Under the pieces are notes generated by a model, which saw only the letters and a list, made by a program, of their open reading frames with translations, searched no databases and was not told where the DNA came from. Below are positions 1 through 13,015 of a stretch of DNA of 64,000 nt, in pieces. The position numbers were made by a program, and so were the translations under genes. The stretch covers positions 36,765,291 through 36,829,290 of the forward strand of contig JANCRA010000003.1 in assembly GCA_024362935.1 (NCBI GenBank), written 5' to 3'. This stretch comes from Setophaga petechia. Taxonomy: Eukaryota; Chordata; Aves; Passeriformes; Parulidae. Position 1 is the stretch's first letter; every line of letters begins with the position of its first letter.

Positions 1-250
1 ATAGAATGTAAGAAAATAGTGCAGAAGGCAGTCTCACACCTGAGGAGCTGCAGCTGTACCAATCACCAAAGATTAGGAACAGGCCTGCTCTTAATAGGCC
101 ACAGCTGTGTCCAATAAGAAGAGTTCTGCAAAAGAGTGGGTTAGCTGGGTGAGGAGAGAGATGGAGTTTGTTGGTTGTCCTGTGAAGAGAGATGGAGTTT
201 GTTGGCTGTGCTGTGAGAAAGAAGGAGTCAGTGCTGTGAGGAGATGCCCA
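1..250 (+). mobile_element. Probable endogenous retrovirus LTR fragment
   Basis: The stretch has the texture of a bird LTR: a CAATCACC / CCAATAAG pair of CCAAT-like blocks, the phrase AATAGGCCACAGCTGTG, then a degraded TATA-like spot (GTTCTGCAAAAGAG) followed by a repetitive transcribed-looking part. I recall similar U3 sequence in passerine LTRs, but this is memory and was not searched. The left end is cut by the window edge. No internal retroviral coding sequence follows, so it would be a solo or truncated LTR. The orientation is inferred from the order of the CCAAT-like blocks and the TATA-like spot. Confidence 0.4.
155..216. repeat. Two-copy 31-bp tandem duplication
   Basis: Two adjacent 31-bp units (155-185 and 186-216) each contain AGAGAGATGGAGTTTGTTGG and end in CTGTGA. 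They differ at only two positions. A third, more diverged echo (GAAGGAGTCAGTGCTGTGA) follows directly. The duplication lies in the probable LTR, where tandem duplication is common. Confidence 0.85.
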
Positions 251-3200
251 TGAAAAATTACTGAGAAGGTATGAGAACCTTTTCCCTAAGATGACAACAG
301 TTAATGACAGCTTTTGGGGTCTTACACTGGATCAAAGTCATTTCAGACTTTCAGTCATTTAAGCATTGTTAGCAGTAGAGGCTGTGCAACTGAGAGATGA
401 GATGAATAGGTCAGGATCAGAAAAGAATTCAGAAGGAATTAATAAAACTACACTACACATAACCAATAAATGTAGCTTGTCTTCTTGCCTCCTGCTGCCC
501 AGACACTTCAAGGCTTTAAGGTGCAAAATATATGTTCTAAACAGGGATTCTGGAAGATTTGGGCAACTGTATGTGGCAAATTGCTAAAATCTTTACAGAA
601 AGCAAAAGGCCTTATGGATAAATACATGGAGGAAAGGTCAGCATAGCTTTGTAAAGTGAATCCCTCTGTACAAAGCACTGAGCAGGGGAATAAGAAAGGA
701 ACTCCTTGAATAGGTGAATCAGCAATTTAAACATGAGAAACACAGGGAAGGAACAAATGATCAGCGCCCAAAGTCACCAGAGGAACTGAAAAATATTTGT
801 GCTGGGACAAAGGCTACCTAACATATGAAACAATGTACAACTGGTAGTAAGAAAGCTTCTTGATGGCTGTAAATAGAAATACTAAAGTTAAATTGAAGAA
901 CTGAAGGAGGATCTTACACAGCTCAGTAGCTGCATAATAAAGTGGCAAATGAAATTTTGTGTGGGTAACCCTATTTTTATTCTCTGTTTTATTGGTTTTT
1001 TCATTGTTTTTATTATCATGCTCTTGATATCTCTATCACACTAAGAGAAAATGTCCTTTGAAGTGCTCAGTGCTTTGAAAGCAGCAAGGGAGAGAAGGTC
1101 AGAAGTTTGATCAGGTATCTGCTGAGTTCTGCCTGTTTAGAAATTGAAGAGTACTAGCCAAAAAACTGATGCTTTTCCAGAAGGAGTTTTTTGATCCAGT
1201 GTACAGCTGGTTTGCTCATAGGCATTAAGAAAACAACACCTAGCAACAACATCAGGTTCAGAGCAACAACACTTTTCCTTAGCTGCACTTCATGTGTGTG
1301 AACAAAAGAATGAAGCAGTCAGGTGTAACGTGGGTACCAACAGGACTGAGACCCATCTGTCACCTCAGCACACCTTTCCTATTAGATGGTCGTGAACACT
1401 AGAACCTTCTGCATGCCCTGCAAAAGCTGCTGTTTCCTGATGTGTTTTCATTTTGTACTGTAAGGTATGAAATCATAATTTCAGACTCAGAAAATCTGGT
1501 CACTTGGAATAAAATGCATGACAGATCAGACTAGTTAAAGCATTAATTATCAGCTATTAATTACAAATGTGGTCTCTTCTTCTCCTTACCTTTTAATACA
1601 TCCCTGTTTCTGTGATTGTAATAGTCATTCATAAATATCAGCTATTTTTAGCAAATGATTTTCAACAGCTAATGGCATGAAATGAACCATTGAAAATGAG
1701 TGATTTATTTGCTTTGGTTATTTATTATTCACTGCTTGGGGTATAGCTGGTCTGTACATAATGTTATTATTTTATTATAGATGACTGACAATATTTAATA
1801 TTTAGAATAATGAATTTTTAATTTAGAGAAAGGTGATATAGAGTTAAATCTTATTCTGATTTCTAGAATTTTTCACTTATTTTTATTTACATAGAATTCT
1901 TTAGGTTATCCAGTTTCAATGCAAATGTAAAAAACCTGGAGGCGCACAGTTCTACAGTGGCAGGAGCTATGATTGGGAGAAGTGTGTGTAGGGGAGCCCT
2001 TCCACCAAGACAGTCCTACACAATGACAGGAACTCATGTTTTGGACTATGGAGATTTACTTTAATATCCAAGTTTGTATTTTATGTCTAGTGGATGTTCA
2101 CTAGTCCCTGCAATGCTGCTAAATCATGCAAAGAATCTATATAAAATTCTGTGCTTGATCCTTTATTCTACCTTCCCTGTGTTATGTTTTCTTTTCCATG
2201 ATGCTATCATTTACCATATGTGTGTTAAGAAAATGAGGGTTAGACTTACCACTTCCTTGTTTGCTAAATCTGCTAATTTACTTTGCCTGGCATATGATAA
2301 ATGAAAAATTTGGTAGAATATCTGTTGGATTTAGAAATGGGAAGATATTTTTTTTTTTTTTGTTCTTCTGTCACTAAGATGTATAACAGAGAGCACCACT
2401 TCTACAGGTCTCCTGGAAAACTAACTAACAGCATAAGAGCTTTTTGGTGATTTGAGAGACATTATGTTAAAGGCAAAATGATAAATGATTCCTTGTCTGC
2501 TGTGGAGGAAAGATAGGAAATAGAGATCAGGATGCCATCATCAGATGCTTGTGAGAAAAAAATCAGTAAGTGAACAAAAACTTAAAGGAACAAAACTACA
2601 TTACATTCAGAGGCAAACTAAGGAAATGAGGTCTAAATAAAATTACCGCTATGGAAGTAGTAACTATACATAATTTATAGACAGCCCAAAGAAGCATAAA
2701 AATTGATGCCCTGCAATAACCATGTTAATCGACAATTTTGAAAGGTTGTTTTGATCTGCATCTTTCATCCATATTCCTATTATTTTGATAGATAGTAATG
2801 TTAAAGGCGAATTTCTTAGTGAGATTTCATTTGCATTTGAAGCAGTCTTGTACTTTTGTCTCCTTTTCAAGCATCTCAGCAATCTAATTTTTTTTATTTT
2901 AATGTTAAATTTATGTGTGCAAAAGCTAATGGGATATTAAATCATTTTAAAGCTCTGGAATGTGAATAGAGAAGATTTTCAGATGTTAATTGAAACTGGC
3001 AAGTGCGATCGAATAGCAGAAGGCTATTGTTAAAATTAAAATAGGTCTAATTTAGAGAGAATATTTCTGATAACAAGAGGAATTCGTGCATAGTGATATT
3101 TGCTGGAGACTTGTACAGACCTTTGGCTTGTGGAGAGGAAGCCATACGCAAAGATGTGACAAACTCTTCTGCTACTGCTCTTGAGATGTTCCATGTTATA

Positions 3201-3478
3201 ACTGTGTATCTGGAATTAGCTGGGAACTGAGCTTCCACTTTTCTACCAAAACGTGGAGTAAGGGGCCTCCTTCCCCCCTTTGACCTGGAACCATGTGCTA
3301 ACTCACAAAAATAACTGTGAATCTTCTCACATCTTTGGCTGGATGTTGGCATGTTGCTTAGCCCTGGGAAGGGTGAGGGAAGAACACTACTGGATCAAAC
3401 AGAAAACTCAGTGCTAATACTTTTCTTTACTTTTCAGTATGGGTTTTTTTGTGTGCTTTTGTTTTGTTTTGTTTTCCT
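251..3478. other. Unique non-coding sequence, no gene seen
   Basis: This is AT-rich sequence with no long open frame and no recognisable repeat family apart from a T14 run at 2348-2361. The block at about 1930-2050 is a little richer in G and C and could be an old unclassified repeat. I could not assign it. Confidence 0.6.
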
Positions 3479-3502
3479 TGTGTGTGTGTGTGTGTGTGTG
3501 TG
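3479..3502. repeat. (TG)12 dinucleotide microsatellite
   Basis: There are twelve uninterrupted TG units, preceded by a T/G-rich lead-in (repeated TTTTG) and followed by a short T run. It is a plain simple-sequence repeat that is likely to vary in length between individuals. Confidence 0.95.
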
Positions 3503-6140
3503 TTTTTTCATCAGAACTGTGATTTCCATTGTCTTGGAAGTGAGGACTCTGAGACAGGTCGCAGGAGCTCAGTGCAGTGCAAAAGGTTCAAACCCCACTA
3601 AGGCAGTTTATAAATAATTGTGTCAAGCTCACTGAAAAGTACCAATCCAAATAATCCAAATTAGCAAAGGATGGATTTTTTTTTGTTTGTTTCTTTTTAA
3701 AACTTGGGAAACTCCAAAAGAGGCAGTGGCAGCAGCAAAGTTTACTATTTGTTATGTGCAGATTCACATTAAATTATGGGTCAGCATGCAATTTCTGGTA
3801 CAATTGTGTTCTTCATTTGCAAACTGGAGGTTTATGCACTGAAAAACACAGCAATCAGGTGGGTGACTGCACAGAAAAATTAGAATGAAAAGATGGGTGA
3901 TGGGTTATATGGTCTGTGAGGTGCAGCAGGGAAATACATATTATAGAATAAATGTGTCCATTTTAATATTTCCACCTACTCTTATTATGGTGATACCATG
4001 TGGTTCTTATCCTAATTTTTTTTTGGCCTTCATACTTTCTTGAGAGGAGGAGTATCTGGGAGGATGAAACTGTAAAATAAAAAAAACAATTTGTCAGGCT
4101 GTCCTCTGCAAGCTGTAGGTCCTGCAAACACTTTGGGTAGAAGGTTAACTTTCAAATCTTTCTGCCCTTTTTTATTTATGTCCTACAAAACACAGCTTAA
4201 TTTAATTTCCCTTCTTTATCCACTTAATCAGAAATGGTAGTAAAGTGCTAAAAACATGCAAGTATGGCCTCCAAGAGGTAAACAAAGAGCAAATTTTTAG
4301 TAGGACCTTCTCTTGTAAAAAAGAAGTAGAGGATTCTGGAGCTGCTAACAATGGCTGTAGTGGAGTCAGGTTTTACCCCCTTGCCTAAAGGAGACCCATA
4401 GCCTCCCTTTCATGAACATGCAATATTGAGTACTCTATCTGCATCTTTGAGTTTTTCAACAAGGTAGTTTCCAAAAATTTGCCAGATTTCCCAGTGTTTT
4501 CACATATTTCCAAAAGTTTGTGGGAAAAAGTTTAAGCAACCTTTTGTTTTCTACTTGTACGGACTGTTAGTAAAAGACCATCACTACTAAAACATTGCAA
4601 ATTCTCCCATCTGTCTTTTATACTGTTAACTGGAATATTTTGGCTGTCAAACTATAGTCTGGCTCACAGAATCCAATATAAAAACATCAGCAGATGAAAC
4701 AGAATGATATTGAGGAGAATGTTAGGAAGGAAGGAAAAAGAAATTTCTTGCGGAGGAGAGAAGAGAAAATCAAAGGAACACAAATTAAATGGCACATGAA
4801 GGAAAGGAGTCACAAGTTATGTATTCCCAGAATGAAGCAATTTTGAATGAGAACAGCAATCAGCTGAAGTAAATAGAGCAGGAAAGTAAATCTGCCCCAG
4901 CAGATAGGAATTCCTGTATTTTATTAGCCCGAGTTATTTTTCTACAGTAAAAAGGAAGGCGGAAGGGTGAATTACTGAAACCATACTGTCATGTTTCCTT
5001 CTTTTGGTTTTTTTCCACCTCCAACTACTTTTTCCTCTTCTCATCTTTTCTCTGGAGGTCATGATTTCTCTGCTGTGACACCTTTCCTTCTGCTTTTTTA
5101 TTCAAACAACCCCAACCAAACTGTCATTGTGTGTTCAGGATATGTCAGCAGAACCTTTGGGATATTGCTAGTAGGGAGAAAAAACAAAAGGAGAAAATTA
5201 CACTATGTATCATTAATGTACATAATGATCGTAATGTAACATTAATCCACATGGCAACTGTAAACTTCAAACCTCAGTATCAGAACTCTGAATTTCAGCC
5301 ATATAGACTATATAGATATGGTTTTCAAGATAATTTGTGGTCTATATCTGAAATCAAAATTAAATAGCAAGTATATCAGAAGTGTTTTCTTTACTGTAAA
5401 ACAAAGCAACTAAAAAAATATTAGTCTCAGACTGCAGAAAAGTCAATTTGAACCCATCTCTAAGAGTGAGCAGTTACTCAGTTTAAAGGGGAAGAAATCC
5501 CTGTGTTCCTCTTCTCTGATAAAGCTTTCAGAAGCTCTTCAGAACAGAAATTTCATAAAACAAAACAGAAAAGAATTTCATAAAACAAATTTACGTGTTC
5601 CATAACTATTCTATTTGTGTTGTGATTGTTCCTCTCCCCTTTCATGGTTCTTATCCTGCTTCAGATGAAGTACATGTACTTGAAACTGTGGGCCTGGATT
5701 AGAGATGCACTTTATTAGAATCTACATATTAACAGTTTTATATGGTATTGGGATGAAAATTGAAAGGGACAACTAATTCCATTTAAGTACAAAGAAAGGG
5801 TAGAGAAAACTAGAGATAAGATGAACACATTTGCAGCATCCTTAAACAAACTGTGGATCTTAAGAGAAATAACAAAGTGGTTTTGTATTTAATGGAAACC
5901 TAAATAAACTGTAGTTAATGACATAGCTGTATTTAGGCAGAAACTACACTTGACTTTCTAGAAACACAAACTGTTCATTACTGCCATTTAGGTATTTAAC
6001 TATGGAAAACTATTGGTACTGTTCCTTGTTTAGCTTAAGTGATAAGGAACAGTGAAATTGGTTCAATTCTTAGTACTGTTGAACAGTTTATATTCAATAT
6101 TCTTCCCTAGTGACACAAATCATTGCTGTCTTGAATAATG
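3503..6140. other. Unique non-coding sequence, no gene seen
   Basis: The sequence is AT-rich, with only short chance open frames in both directions. A phrase resembling a pol III B-box (GGTTCAAACCCC near 3588) has no partner A-box or cloverleaf and is not called. Confidence 0.6.
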
Positions 6141-6585
6141 TAATAGAAAATGAGTGGTTTGGGTTGGAAGGGCTCTTGAACATCACCAGGTTCTGACTCC
6201 CCTGCCATGGGCAGAAACCTTCCACTAGAGCAGGTTGCTGAGGGCCCCATCCAACTTGGCCTTGAACCTGGCCAGGGATGAGGCATCCACACTGTCTCTG
6301 GGAAATCTGTTCCTGTGCCTCACCATCCATACAGTAAAGAATTTCTTCCTAATATTTAAACTGAACATATTTCAGTTTTAAACCATTCCTCCTTGTCCTA
6401 TCACTACATACCTCACTAAGTGACCCTCTCCAGCCTTCTTGTGGGCCTCCTTTAAGTACTGGAAGATGCTGTAAGTTCTCTGAGTCTTCCCCAGTCTTAA
6501 GAGCCCCATTTCTCTACGATTTTCTTTGTAGGAAAAGGGGAGATGCTTCACTCACCTGTTTATCTTCAGAGCTCTCATTGCTTAA
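6141..6585 (-). mobile_element. CR1 LINE 3' end, truncated
   Basis: Read on the minus strand, this is the 3' part of a chicken-repeat-1 LINE. The plus strand carries the usual reversed phrases in order: GGTTTGGGTTGGAAGGGCTC, CCCCTGCCATGGGCAGAAAC, CTTCCACTAGAGCAGGTTGC, CATCCAACTTGGCCTTGAAC, then the stretches on the fall in blood-line-like CR1 order (TTTCTTCCTAATATTTAAAC, CCTCCTTGTCCTATCACTAC, CCAGTCTTAAGAGCCCC). The 3' terminus lies at the low-coordinate end and the element runs 5' towards about 6585, where it is lost. No reverse-transcriptase part remains, so it is a typical 5'-truncated dead copy. Apparent open frames inside it are CR1-derived. Confidence 0.93.
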
Positions 6586-8289
6586 TATATGTAAAGAAAA
6601 CATAAATTAACAATGTGGATGTTGGTCAGCTCCTTCAGTGACTTTCTTCTATGCTCTTTATTGGCACTAGTATCAGGAGGTCACTCTCAAAGTTGGTGAA
6701 ACCACCAACTTTCCTTATACGTCCTAAAAATATAATATTTTAGATTTGATTCTCTTTCCTTAGTGTAAGACTATATCCACTTTGTCAACTAAGAAATGTG
6801 ATCTTTCTAGCATGTTCCACAATACTATTTAGGCGGCATTACAAGGATTTTGTGGCCTAGAGAAAATGTGAGAATCCTCTGACACTCTGCTGAGTAAAAT
6901 ACCTGGAACTGCCAGAACCGGCATGAAAATTCACATGCAATATGTAAATTATGCTGGAGAAATGAAGTTGGATTAGCAGACTTAAGGGGATTTATAATGA
7001 AATAAAGGGAAACCTAACACCTTAGGGACTTTCCCCCCTAAAAATCATTGCAGCAATGCTCTTTTTTGCTGATACCAGTCATTTGAACATTTCAGTGTTT
7101 AGTAAAATACTTTTAATTATATTGAAAAGTAGACATTTTTTTCCAGCAGATATAATCAAGTAAAATTAATGGTATGCTTAGAGTAACGCTCCTTTGAAAT
7201 CTTAATTTGATCTATATCATATATGAAATGTTAATTTTTACAAGGTCTTGGCCAAAATCCACTCATGTTAATTACAGTTAGCAGATCAAGTTTCACCTGG
7301 CAGATTCCAATGAAGACAATTGTTTTATTTCTTTCCTTCAGCATTACTAGAGTCCCTTTACAGCTGTCAAGTACAGCCCTGGAGATTTATTAATCAGAAA
7401 GAATATTAGTAGTATACTGAAGTGGAAGGTGTAATTCAAGGATTTCAATTTTATTTTTCAGATTATTTTTCCTATTAATGTTATTAATAGGAAAAAATAA
7501 AAGCTTTCAGTAATAACTTATTATGGATTTCAGTCTGTAAGGCAAAGAATTTCTGGTGTTTTTTTTTACTAACATACTCTAGGCAGTGGAGTTAAATTAA
7601 ACTGGTTTTACAATTTAGTGTATGGCTTACTTCAGTGAGATTACTTATGAAATTATTTTTCTGGCCTTGTGGCTGGGTCTATGTAACCATGCAGTCCAAC
7701 GCAGTTTCAGAAGCTATATCACTAGAGCAAGAATTTAACTTCAGAGATTAAGTCTGAGTTATATTTTATGGTATAAATATTTTTCTTGTTCCTTCTGCGG
7801 TTTAACTCCCTCATAGTATTTTCTCTACTGTTTTATTTGTTTTTAAATACTGATGGATAAACTGATATGTAGGACATGGGCAATTTATTCTGTGTGTTTC
7901 CATAAGTATGATTTTATAGGATAGAAAAAATAATTAATACTGTTTCATAGGATTACCACTACAGTTTTTTTCCAAGAATGCAAAAGATTCTTTAACCTCA
8001 AATATTACTTAACAATCACATGACACAACAGCTATTGAATGGATGGCAAGAACCCATGCTTTCCTAAGAAGAAATTTTGTTTGCTTTTAGTGAATCACAG
8101 TGGTTTTTTGAAAATGCTAGAAGGCTGAGGTTATCTTACTGCTTTGTTTGAATTTTAATTATAATGCACTTTGTGTCATTGAGGCTATTTAAGGGAAAAT
8201 CAATTTGTTGCAGCATCCATGATAGAGTCAATGCATAGTGAGAAGGAGATTGGTTTCCTACCTTGCATTAAATGCAGTTTGGCAGTGTT
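6586..8289. other. Unique non-coding sequence, no gene seen
   Basis: The sequence is AT-rich and holds the 7463-7500 hairpin listed separately. I recognise no repeat family and no coding signal. Confidence 0.6.
7463..7500. repeat. Long AT-rich inverted repeat (hairpin)
   Basis: The left arm TTATTTTTCCTATTAAT (7463-7479) and right arm ATTAATAGGAAAAAATAA (7483-7500) pair fully around a 3-nt loop (GTT), apart from one extra A in the right arm. It could extrude as a cruciform or fold in RNA. It does not look like a miRNA precursor, because the loop is too short and the stem too A/T-rich. Confidence 0.9.
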
Positions 8290-8478
8290 AAAAAAAAAAA
8301 AAAAAAAGGCAACCCAAAACCCACAAAACTTTGAGGTTTGTTTGTTGGTTCAGTTTTTTTGGTCTGTGGTTGGTTTTTTTTTTTTTGTTTTGGTGTTTTG
8401 GTTTTTTTTTTTTTTTTTTTTTGTTTTTTAGTTGGTTGGTTATTTGGGTTTTTTTTTGTGTGTTGGGGATGGGGGGGG
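8290..8478. repeat. A18 run followed by T/G-rich low-complexity DNA
   Basis: An A18 run (8290-8307) is followed by about 140 bp of strand-asymmetric T/G sequence (GGTTGGTTTTT-type), with a T21 run at 8402-8422 and a G8 run at 8471-8478. The open frames here encode only F/W/V or K/N/P/T homopolymers and are artefacts of composition. Confidence 0.9.
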
Positions 8479-8972
8479 TTCATGTGTCTTTGTTTGTTTG
8501 GGGTTCTTTGCTAGCAAATATTTATAGGTATGTTGGAAAACATGACTTGGTAAATGCCCAAGATCTCAGTTGTTAGCTTTGGAGGGAGAGGTGAGCCACT
8601 ACACCCTCCTGAAGAGATCTCCCCTGCTCCATAGTGAAGGTGTAAAAGAGACAGCTTTCAAAACTACTACTAGCTTTCAAAATCTTTTTGTGGTTACTCA
8701 CAGTAATCAGGAGTTTGCTTCAGATGCAAAGTCCTAAATTTCTATAGTTGCATGAGAATCACAGCAGGAAGTTGAAATAGAAGCCAGTTTCTAATTCTGT
8801 TGATGGCAGATGTGAGATTTATAGCTGAAAGGAAGTAAGCCCAAATTTATTTTGGCCATTAAAAAAATCTCCTTATTATTTAAATAATTGATGATTATTT
8901 TAGAACTTGACTGATGAACTCTGAACTTCTTGAGATGACAGCAGAGTGCAGGTACTTCTTTTCCTGTCCTAG

Positions 8973-9070
8973 GTGAGCGATGGTTTTTGTCTGAAGCCTC
9001 TGTCTTTCAAGTCACTGTTTATATAAATCTTTGGTCTAACTCAGAAAACACATTGCCAGCTGTACTTAAG
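8973..9070 (+). other. Candidate exon, open frame (unproven)
   Basis: A pyrimidine-rich acceptor (TACTTCTTTTCCTGTCCTAG, ending at 8972) precedes 98 bp that are fully open in one frame: two bases complete a codon, then the frame starts ERWFLSEASVF and ends ENTLPAVLK. The segment ends at AAG followed by GTATCT, a weak to moderate donor. I do not recognise the peptide, and no linked exon with matching phase was found. A chance decoy is the most likely alternative. Confidence 0.18.
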
Positions 9071-12000
9071 GTATCTTTTTTCTCTTTAAATAAGCAAACA
9101 ACACCAAGTATAGTACAGTCCCTCTCTTTTACACCTCTCTGCATTGTGACCTTAGTGCTTCTAATGCAGCAAGTGTACAAGAGCTTATTATTTCATAACC
9201 TTCTGAGTACTAAGTTTTGGATTGTTTTTTAATTAACATTTTAATTGCTCATCAAAGTAATTGAAAACTGTGCTGGAAAAATTGTTCATTTACTGATCCC
9301 TCTGGTACCAGTTAACAGTAAGCTTTTCTCAAGGTCAAACGCGCTCTTGTGGTGGTGGTAACTTTCTTTGCTGACAAGATGCCAAAGGCTTGGTGGGTAG
9401 AGATGTTTTTACCATGCCTTGCAATCTGTCTCTGCCTGTGGTGGGGGAACAAAGGTATTATTCTGTGCATAGCTGCTTAGGCAACATTTGCTCTGAGATG
9501 TATTGCCTTATTGCTTCTCAAAGCCAGCCTTCACTGGCTGGAAGGGCACAAGATGAGCCTTGAGAGATTAATGCTGGTAGGGAAAGTTCCATTTATGAAA
9601 GTACTCTTGGTCTGTGCATGCTCTCAGGGATGCTCATCCCATTGCTGAAATATGATCACTGGAATCCAAGCTAAGGCTCAATTCCTGGAACTGTCTAGGA
9701 AAGACATTGAACAGGCAAGGATTCAAGCAGGCTGGGTCATATTAAGCTGGAAGCTGTACTAAAAGGCTATGAAATGATTGTTTAGATATAGTTTAAACAA
9801 GCTCTATGAGTCTTCACTAATTCTTACAGGAAGCAATGAAATGGCCTCCCTAATCAGTTTGTCTTGTCTTACTTTGAATCTGCTTTGGAAAATCTTGCTT
9901 GCTGTCTTCTGGCCTCAAGTTTTATATTCTATCTTGCAATAAACTTACCCTTCTTCACTTAGAGATGTCTGCTGAAAGGACTCAGCAGACTGTTGACAGG
10001 GATCTCAGAAAGAATATTGAAATGTGAGATTTATCTATTTTCACTAATAAAATCTACAGTTTCATATAATTGATGTGATGTACTGGAAATTATTTTGCCT
10101 TCCCACTTGTGCAAAGGCAACAGTGATTATTGTTATATGGTCTAAAATTTGGTGTGTGAGAAATTAAAGTTCTGTTAATTTCTTCTTTTTACATAATTTC
10201 CTCAAATTTCCTTTTTGTTCATTCTTTTTGAAGGGGATTTGGGCATCAGAAGCTTCATAAACTGGTTATGTGTCTTTATGCAATACCAAGCAATGCAATT
10301 TACAAGTTTTCTCCCTGATATTTAGTTTTTTTACTAAAAATGCTTTGTTTTGACATGTCACTACTCTCCTTCTCTGAGGAATTAAAATGTAATGAATTGG
10401 AGCAAAAATTTTTCGTTTCTGTCCCAATTTATGAGGTTTTTTTACAATATTTGTGGGTGTTTCATAGAAGAGTTGCATAAATATATCAGATATCACATGT
10501 GAATTCCAGATCTTGACAAACTTGAGTGTCTTTTCTCCAATCCAGACCCTCTGTGTGACTTGAAGATGGATTATTTGTTCTTTCACCTGCTTTTACTGTA
10601 TGAAAAATTGCTTAGATATATTCTGTACTTGAAAGTATTGTCCATTCAGTGGCAATTTATTCGGATTTTTAAGAGCAAGTAACTGATCACAGTGCTTGAT
10701 AAAGTTAGTATATATTCTTTTAAGTCCTTATAAGCCCAAGTTAAAGATTTATTTTTGCATCCATATTAAGAGATAAACCTAAATCTTTTCAATCAACCAG
10801 TTTGTGGAGCAAAAGTACATTGAAAATTGAGCAAGAAAAAAAAAATCATTGAAGTAACTTTGATGAACCTTCAAAGTGCCTCTGGTCACAGAACATCTGA
10901 AGTCTTAGAAAAAGCCCATTTTACTTTGTGCTCATTGGCAAATTAGGATAAATTGCTAGCTGAGCTTGCAGTTGATGTGTAATTGGCTGATTGTCACTGG
11001 AAAGGCTTAAGATGGGAAAGTACTCTGGTTATTGCCTTGGAAATTATAAATAGGAAGTGTCTGCTATGTTTGAAATGAAAATAAAACAGCTAGAGACTGA
11101 CCCATTGAAACACTTTATACTTTTCATTGCTAGCAGGAGATCCTCAGTGAGGCAGATCAAATGTAATTATTGAGAGAACATAAAGAAAACATCTTTGTTT
11201 GCCCTGTTGTAATGCGGACAGCTCAGCAGGATTGGTCCTGAGTGTGCTGGCTTCTGACTGGGGTACAGGCTTGTACACTGCAGAGTTGGCAGGGGTCTTG
11301 GTTGTTTAATTACATGGAGTCATTTTTGCTTTTGCAAGCACTAGTAACTTTCTTTTATAAAGAGGCAGGAGCTTGCGATACTTAATACATACTTCATGTC
11401 CTGAAGGTGCTTTTCAATTATTAGGCAATTAGTGTGAATGCCACTTGGGTGTAGTTGTATCTCTTGCATGTATGTTGTAATGACAGATATAACCTAAACC
11501 TGAAGATGTTCATTTACAGGTGGAGAAACAAAGCAAAAGGAGTTCTTTTGGTATGTGTGAAATCATGTTCAAATAATTCAAAGGAGTTGTTTTCCATGTG
11601 ATAGCTAATCAATGACCAATTTAGGAATTCAACTTCATAGTGAACTCCTGATACTTTTATACGAGATGAGGGTTTCTTTTCTTGAATTCTGATGTCTGAG
11701 TCTTGGCTTTCAATTCTTGTACCAATCTTTCTTTTACAAGTGCTAATTTGAGCATTGTTTAGACTGTTAGGAAGGAAAGAGTATTTTTACTTCGTTTTAG
11801 GTGAGAATGTTTATTTCTTAAAGGTACGTTAGTTTAATCTCTAAGAAGTCTTCTATATCTAAAGAGGACAAAGAGGATCTTTTATCAGATGATGAGCAGA
11901 AATCTAATGGAGAGGTCTGAGTTGTTCTCTGAAGATTCTCTTGCTCACTGTGGATTACATAAGGCCCCAAGGGAGACAAGTCTCCCAGCTTCATTATTTA

Positions 12001-13015
12001 ATATTAGGCAATGTTAATATGTTCTTCTGTCCTCCTGAAAGTCTAGGATTTGAGTTTCCTACAAGAAAGAGCTTTGACAATGAACATTTATATACATGAA
12101 AGACTAGGACTTTGAAACATGAAAACAGCAAGCAATGTATGTCAATAATATAAAAACAACACATCTAAAAAGTAACTCGTCTTGCTCTACAGATTATAAA
12201 ATTTCTTAGTGATCATATCGCGATCTTTAATTCTTTGGATAATGAGCAGCATTGGAACTGCAAAGGTTTTATTAGTGATACAAAAGTAGTGGGGCACCCA
12301 CATTTTATAGTAATATATGTTCAAAATCAGAATTTTCTTAGGTTTCTCAGTGTGGAATATATTTAGCCACAAACAAGACTTTGAAGTTACAAACAATCTT
12401 GACTTATTTTTCCAATGGGAAATCCCAACAAATCGGCATTGCTCTCTTTCAAAGTGAAATATGAGTATCTTGTTTCTTAAATAATTTTTTTATCGTTTCA
12501 AAAGGTGTTAGTGCATGCAGTTCAAATCGTATTGATTACATTGTAGTTCAAATAAAGGATATATTAGGGATTAATATTTGCCTCATCAAAGCAACATTGT
12601 AACATTATTTAAATTAAATGGGAATGTATAGTGATTAATTTTGACATTTGCTCTCTATGAAATTCTGTCCACAACATTCCTGCAAAATGCCGCTTTTCCT
12701 GGTGGAAAACTGTTTTCCTAGTTTTTGCCAGTTCTTATAGGAAAGTATTGGTCTCATACACATCCATAATTTAGACTACAGGGACTAAAATAACTTTTGC
12801 CTGAACACATGGAGCGTTGCATTTTAAATTTCTAATTGGTTGCAATTTTCATTTTTTCCCCTTGCATGAAAAACATAGTTGGTCAAATGTGACTGAGGTT
12901 AGGAAAAATTGGATGGCTTCTCATTTCCTCAGATTAATCTGAAATATTAAAATAGTGATCCCCTCTTTAAGTAAAATTAATTTTCACTGTGATAAGATTG
13001 ATTGCAAGTGGGTCA
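9071..13015. other. Unique non-coding sequence, no gene seen
   Basis: No repeat family or coding signal is recognised. The block at about 10,920-11,300 is less repetitive and more evenly composed than its surroundings, so it could hold a conserved non-coding element. That cannot be judged without alignment. Confidence 0.55.

Noticed and set aside
2251..2288. Short minus-strand open segment between an acceptor and GTAAGTC
   Set aside because: It is only 37 bp, with a mediocre acceptor and no linked exon. This density of decoys is expected in 64 kb.
3584..3600. B-box-like GGTTCAAACCCC, possible SINE
   Set aside because: There is no A-box at the right distance, no tail and no second copy in the window.
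6556..6580. 25-bp open segment (NESSEDKQ) before a perfect CAG/GTGAGT donor on the minus strand
   Set aside because: It lies in the 5' part of the CR1 copy at 6.1 kb, so the donor is most simply CR1-derived. It could matter only as an exonised repeat.
8219..8576. Phe/Trp- or Lys/Pro-rich open frames
   Set aside because: They are a pure product of A, T and T/G low-complexity DNA.
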